Assembly (NCBI RefSeq): GCF_019112545.1
Contig: NW_025064941.1
Span: 1 to 21,822 of the forward strand
From: Guyanagaster necrorhizus
Taxonomy: Eukaryota > Basidiomycota > Agaricomycetes > Agaricales > Physalacriaceae
Length of the DNA stretch: 21,822 nt
Direction: 5' to 3'
The notes beneath the pieces are model-generated. The model was not told the origin of the DNA, did no database searches, and saw nothing but the letters and a program-made list of their open reading frames with translations. The position numbers and the translations under genes were made by a program. This document shows positions 17,680-21,822 of this stretch, one piece after another. Every line of letters starts with the position of its first letter. Positions within the stretch are counted from its first letter, which is position 1.

Positions 17680-19215
17680 ATGCCGCCAGCAACAACCGCA
17701 GACCTAAATCACGACTTCTTCGAGTTGATAGCTTCCATCATCGGAACATTACTTGGTCTTCTAGCCATCATCACCCTTTGCCACGGACGACAATCAGTAA
17801 CAGCTTGGATAGTCAGGCACTACCAAGCCTTCCAGCAGGTACAAAGAATTCTACGAAACGTAACCCCTGATCTGCCTTTCCATGACATCCCCCCCTCCGT
17901 CAGAACGTCCTTCTTCCCGCAAGGGCGACCCTTATCAGAAACCTGGAATAACGACTCAGATACGCGGAGCCTTCATGAGGAAGAAGGACCCCAGTACCCC
18001 CCTCGACGAGACAGCAGAGACCACCACTCTGTGTTCACAGGATTCCGGAACCCGTGGACGATGAACGTTGCTCAGGAGTCCGCAGAGGTCTCCCACTACG
18101 TCACTCCAGCAGGTTCCCCCGAGCATCCCGCCTCCCCAATTCCCTCAGAGATTGGAAACCATGCTCGGGACTCCCTTGATGCCACTCGGATGGCTACGAG
18201 ATCCCGCCAAAGCCATAACTCCCCCCAGAACCCCCCTGCGACCCCCACTGAGCCCAACTCCGGCTCCAGCCAGTCCGTCAGTAGGATGGGGGTCGAGGAC
18301 CCACACGGAAGGACGATCCACCCCGACTACGCAAACGCGGAGATTGCCATCTCCGCAGCCAGAGACCCCTATTGACATCTCCATGTGGGCAGCGAGCCCG
18401 AGGTCGGGATGGCCAGCGAGCAAGGGAGGGCAGCCAGGGACAGAATTATTCACCGCATATTCCCAGATTGAGACCTCACGGTCCCCTTTGATTACAATGA
18501 GGCAGTACAGCAGCAGCAGCAGAACCAAGCCCGGCAGGAGGAGATTAGGCGAACCCAGGAAGAGCTCGCCGATTTCGTCCGAGAAGAGGCCTGAGAGCAG
18601 TACGAAGCTACAGAATATGACAGACAGGGAAGAGCCCGAAGAAGAAGGGAGGAGATCGAAAGGATGGGGTCAGCCTCCCCCAGAGAGTACGCGCCCCGAA
18701 CCGAGGAAGGATCTCCCTTCAGGGAGCCCGACTCGGAAGACGACCCATGGACAGGACCCGCCAGCATCGTCAGCTGGGACGAGGCCATTAGACGAGGAAG
18801 GGCAGCGGAACCCCGAACCGTCGACCTTGAATATCCCGTCCACACCGACACCATCTCATCAGACGCCAACTCCGTACTCGGAGCCTATGGGCTCCGAGTA
18901 CCCGACAATGCCCATGTCTCCGACCGGGCTCTCCAGCGATTCCTGGGCAGCAGGGTCGCTCGACAGTTCCTCAATCCTGAGTTTCAGCGAAACTTCAGCA
19001 GCTATAGCCAAGAACTGGAGGAAACGAGAGCGCGAGGAGGAACGCGCTATAGCCGGCTCCAAGATCCCTCTATCATCCAAACCAGCAATCGAGAGGCCGC
19101 CGAGCCCAGTACTCAGGTCAATGGAAGGGTCTCCGACGACCCTTCGTCCAGCCGTGCCATCCATTTACGACCCACCCATCAGTTCCCTCCTCGGGGAAGG
19201 GGACAGCGGGGATGA
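17680..19215 (+). pseudogene. Element D: N-terminal gag-region frame with hydrophobic segment
   Basis: I place the start at ATG 17680, 56 nt after the LTR. Residues about 14-35 (FELIASIIGTLLGLLAIITL) form one strong membrane-type segment, unusual for gag. A Pro/Ser/Arg-rich stretch follows. After TGAs at 18373, 18469 and 18592 come a charged, Gln-rich probable coiled coil (EAVQQQQQNQARQEEIRRTQ) and then TVDLEYPVHTDTISSDANS and LQRFLGSRVARQFLN-like globular sequence. The frame ends at TGA 19213-19215, where the +1 frame takes over. All internal stops are TGA, consistent with CGA or TGG decay. Function unknown. The position and relative frame match the N-terminal frame of C. Confidence 0.6.
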
Positions 19216-20929
19216 GGGCGACGAGGAGGACGACGAGGACAGTGACGACCCATACCAGCAACGACTAGAACGAGCAGGAGAAGATACAGACGAAGAAGCG
19301 TTAAGAGAGGAACTGGAGAGGGCAAGGAACAGGGAGTACCAAGAGCTGTACGAACAGGGGAGGAACTTTTTATGGCGGGACGAGCACTGGCAAGCGACGT
19401 CTCTGGGACTGGAATACCGGTACGCAGAACAAACTGAAAAAGAAAAAATCTTGCAGTATGCCGCGACCGAATACGCATGGAGAGAGTATGGCCAGCAGCA
19501 CCCAGAGGACCTGCTCATGCCGATACCCTCATATCAAAACTTAAACAAGCCGAAGCTACCGGCACCAATGCCGTGCACCCCCCCTGTACCGCCGAAACGA
19601 GCCGTCTACGTCGCCCCTTCAATTCGAAAACGGGCTGACAAAAGCCCCTCAACCCAAAGCACAGCCTCTCGGCTCCTCCAGTCAAGGAGTCGACTGGCAT
19701 TCTCGGCCACCGAAACCCGAAACCCCTGGACTGGCAAGGGAAGCCGGCTCCTCGGGGGGCAACCACCCCTGGACCAAGCCGAATCAAGCAGGAAGGAGCC
19801 CATTTGAGACGACTCCAAGGCGGTCCGCCTCGGGTTCACAGTGTGGGATGGGGTCATCGTCTGCATCGAAGCCCCAAAAGGGAGTCCGATCACCAACGAC
19901 CAATCATTACATTCATTCCCTGGACCACCCGCAGAATGGAAACAACCGCTGTTCGATGAATGGCCCAACCCGATGGGCGCGCTACCCTATAACGCTAACG
20001 TCCTGCAGTGTCACCCCGACCTTCTCCAAAAGCCCCACTCTTTTAAGGGGGTCTCAGACGACATTGACCGCTTCCTAGTCGACTGCGAACAGTACTTCGA
20101 GGTATATGTTGGATACATTGGGACCGACATAAACAAAGTCGTGTTCGCCACGTCTTACCTTGAGGACAAGGCCAAAACGTGGTAGATTTTAATCTCCCTG
20201 AACTTCTGATCGACCACCAGGGAACACTATCGGTATCCCTCGTGGCCGGTGTTCAAATGAATGTTAAACGACAAATTCATTGATCCTGTGGTACAAGAAG
20301 TACACAAACAAAAGATCAAGGAATACAAGATGGGAGATAAAGCGGCGACGGACTATTTCGACGAGCTAGAAAGGCTCGCCAAACTCGCAGGAATTTGGGA
20401 GGACATGGCAAACGACGGAAGGATGGTAGAAGCGCTCAAACGAGGAGTCCCCTCCTCATACCTCACGATGATCTCAGCCATGGGCGTCAAAATGCTGATG
20501 CCCGTCGGCTACAACGAATGGAAAGAAAGGATCATCGAGATGTACAAGGAGCGACAAAGGCAGAAAGCGGAGGCATCCACTCTACAGGAGTACTCCAAGA
20601 AACCAACCCCGCCAACCCCGAACAAGCCGGGGCAAACTGCCGGAAAAACTTCAGGCTCCTCCTTGAACACCACCCCATCATACAGCACGCAGAGGACCGG
20701 AACCGGCACAACTTATACCGGGGCCGGAAAGCCAATGGATATTGACCGCATGAAGAAGGAAGGAAAGTGTTTTAATTGTGGACAGAAGGGGCATATGGCA
20801 AAGGATTGCTCAAAGAAGAAGCGAACCCGAGAAGACATACAGGCACAGATCGCCGAACTTCAAAAGGAAGAAGAGGACCTTGGAAAGGAAACCAAGGTCG
20901 AGGAAGTAAAAGACAGGGCCAGCCAGTGA
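19200..20929 (+). pseudogene. Element D: gag capsid and nucleocapsid, nearly intact
   Basis: The frame begins with an acidic tract (GDEGDEEDDEDSDDPYQQ, about 19212) and a charged helical region (LREELERARNREYQELYEQ). LGGQPPLDQAE and the capsid blocks SLHSFPGPPAEW, FKGVSDDIDRFLVDCEQYF, YLEDKAKTW and IKEYKMGDKAATDYFDELE follow. A basic, Pro/Thr-rich linker leads to a CCHC zinc knuckle, CFNCGQKGHMAKDC (20768-20809; C-X2-C-X4-H-X4-C). A Lys/Glu helix ends at TGA 20927-20929. Internal stops: TGA 19805, TAG 20183 (after KTW), TGA 20207 (shared with C) and TGA 20258. The open frame from 20261 encodes 222 codons. Confidence 0.88.
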
Positions 20930-21686
20930 GCGATTCCACTGAACTGGCCAAAGGACTTAATAGTGTGTCAGCAACAGCCGCTAGTCGGACTGATAGTATT
21001 CCTGTAGCTACATCTATATTGCCTCCTATACCCCAGGTATTCACAAAACACACCATTGAATCGCAAAAAGAAACTCAACCGCCCACGGGCCGAACAGGGA
21101 CAGAGAGTCCCACCACGTGGCTCAAACCATTCGACACCGAATGGACGTGGAGAGCCATCAAGGATGCCAAGGACGAAGCAGCGGCAAAAGCCGTACTTCG
21201 GAACTGGATTCATTGGGCAAGGGCCGAGGAAGTGGTGGATGAACTGATTGAAGGAATCAGAAAAGCCGAGTGCTGTCGAGCCCTCGAGTGGCTAGATGAA
21301 CTCCGGGGACCAAAGAAATACATCCTACGAACCAAGACCCCCAGACGAGACCTGACCACAAAAGGACAGATCGAAACGCTAACCTCTCGGGCCACATACC
21401 AAGTAACCGCCCTTATCGACAGCGGCTGTACAGGGAGCTCAATCAATCGGGCTTTCATCAACAAGCATCAGCTCCCGACTAGGGCAATGGCAGCCCCGAT
21501 ACCAGTATATAACACCGACGGAACAAAGAATCAGGCCGGCTCCATCATGGAATTCGTCGAACTTAGGTTGACTATCGGAGATCACTCCGAACGGATTGAC
21601 CTGGCGGTAACAGATCTCGGAACAAAAGAGCTTTTCCTCGGCCATGACTGGTTGATCCGCCACAATCCGCTAATCAACTGGAAGAC
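20776..21686 (+). pseudogene. pol: Element D: start of pol, pre-protease block and aspartic protease (truncated)
   Basis: The frame is -1 to gag and overlaps it from 20776 (just after an in-frame TAA at 20773) to 20929. It has no stop up to the insertion at 21686. The reliable homology to C starts at VSDS...LAK (20926) and continues through WLKPFDTEWTWRAIKDAKDE and EEVVDELIEGIRKAE. The protease follows: TALIDSGCTGSSINRAFINK with the active Asp at 21418-21420, PVYNTDGTKNQAGS, VTDLGTKELFLGHDWLIRHN. It is cut after NWK by LTR-X; the codons after 21686 are LTR, not pol. Confidence 0.9.
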
Positions 21687-21822
21687 TGTTAGACCCAAAT
21701 CCCACGTGACGCAAGAAGCACATGAAAGACAGTCCAGTGACTCACACCTCGGTCATGTCTTGACTGAATTCACATAAGTGCGACTAGCATTACGTGGATC
21801 AAGGCTCCCTATGGAGGAGCTC
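21687..21822 (-). repeat. Divergent minus-strand LTR (LTR-X) interrupting element D
   Basis: Where D should continue its protease-RT linker, the sequence switches to TGTTAGACCCAAAT.... This matches the reverse complement of the C LTR 3' end: TGTTAAGCCCAAAC; then CACRTGA.AGACAG; CTCGC.CTT-like; TGTCTGACTGAGTTCAC against TGTCTTGACTGAATTCAC; and GATCAAG. It is more distant than the A-D LTRs are from each other. Being on the minus strand with its 3' end at the left, it is the 3' LTR of a minus-strand element extending beyond the window, or a solo LTR. The candidate target duplication on the left is AAGAC (21682-21686). Confidence 0.78.

Larger units (their letters stand above)
17161..21686 (+). 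mobile_element. Element D: young-looking gypsy chromovirus, 5' half, interrupted
   Basis: This copy has a 5' LTR, PBS, gag region and pol through the protease, and then stops at the NWK codons where another LTR starts. It is GC- and CpG-rich and has few nonsense codons, so it is much less decayed than A-C. Its gag and protease align with C over their length; its LTR aligns with those of A and B. Whether its RT-integrase part lies beyond the inserted LTR cannot be seen. Confidence 0.9.

Overview
This 21.8 kb window is a nest of LTR retrotransposons. I see no convincing host gene, rRNA, CRISPR array or operon. The dominant family is a Ty3/gypsy chromovirus of the Tf1/sushi type. Its pol encodes protease, RT, RNase H, a DD35E integrase with a GPY/F-like tail, and a C-terminal chromodomain. 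It has a CCHC gag and what looks like a self-priming primer-binding site. One Ty1/copia pol fragment is also present. This mix, with heavy CpG loss and stop-ridden coding frames, suggests a fungal heterochromatic region, most likely a basidiomycete. That assignment is an inference from the element families.

Layout, left to right: (1) 1-283, a minus-strand LTR inserted into element A. (2) 284-825, the 3' end of gypsy pol A (+), then its 3' LTR at 826-1285. (3) 1286-3725, a copia pol fragment (+) flanked by gypsy LTRs whose 3' ends face it from both sides. (4) 3726-7965, gypsy element B (-), with its 3' LTR at 3726-4192 and pol running leftward; its gag and 5' LTR are missing. (5) 7966-8970 and 16902-17160, about 1.25 kb of unidentified sequence split by element C. 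(6) 8971-16901, element C (+), structurally complete: two 520 bp LTRs, a 5 bp target duplication CTATT, PBS, gag, pol and a polypurine tract. It is dead, with about 28 in-frame stops in pol. (7) 17161-21686, element D (+), a GC-rich and much less decayed relative: 463 bp 5' LTR, PBS, gag and the start of pol through protease. (8) 21687-21822, the beginning of a divergent minus-strand LTR that interrupts D.

The parts fit a working element as follows. A TATA-like box in the LTR sits about 34 bp upstream of a 13 nt segment (AGCTTYGAGCTAA). The exact reverse complement of that segment begins 2 nt after the LTR. The first bases of the transcript could therefore fold onto the PBS and prime reverse transcription, as in Tf1. 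Gag and pol are in different frames (pol is -1 relative to gag), and a further long N-terminal frame lies upstream of the capsid frame in both C and D.

Decay is graded: A and B are AT-rich and nearly CpG-free, C is intermediate, D is mildest. The pol frames of A, B and C each stay in one phase throughout, so damage is by substitutions (mostly CpG-type transitions) rather than indels. The copia fragment does show frame changes.
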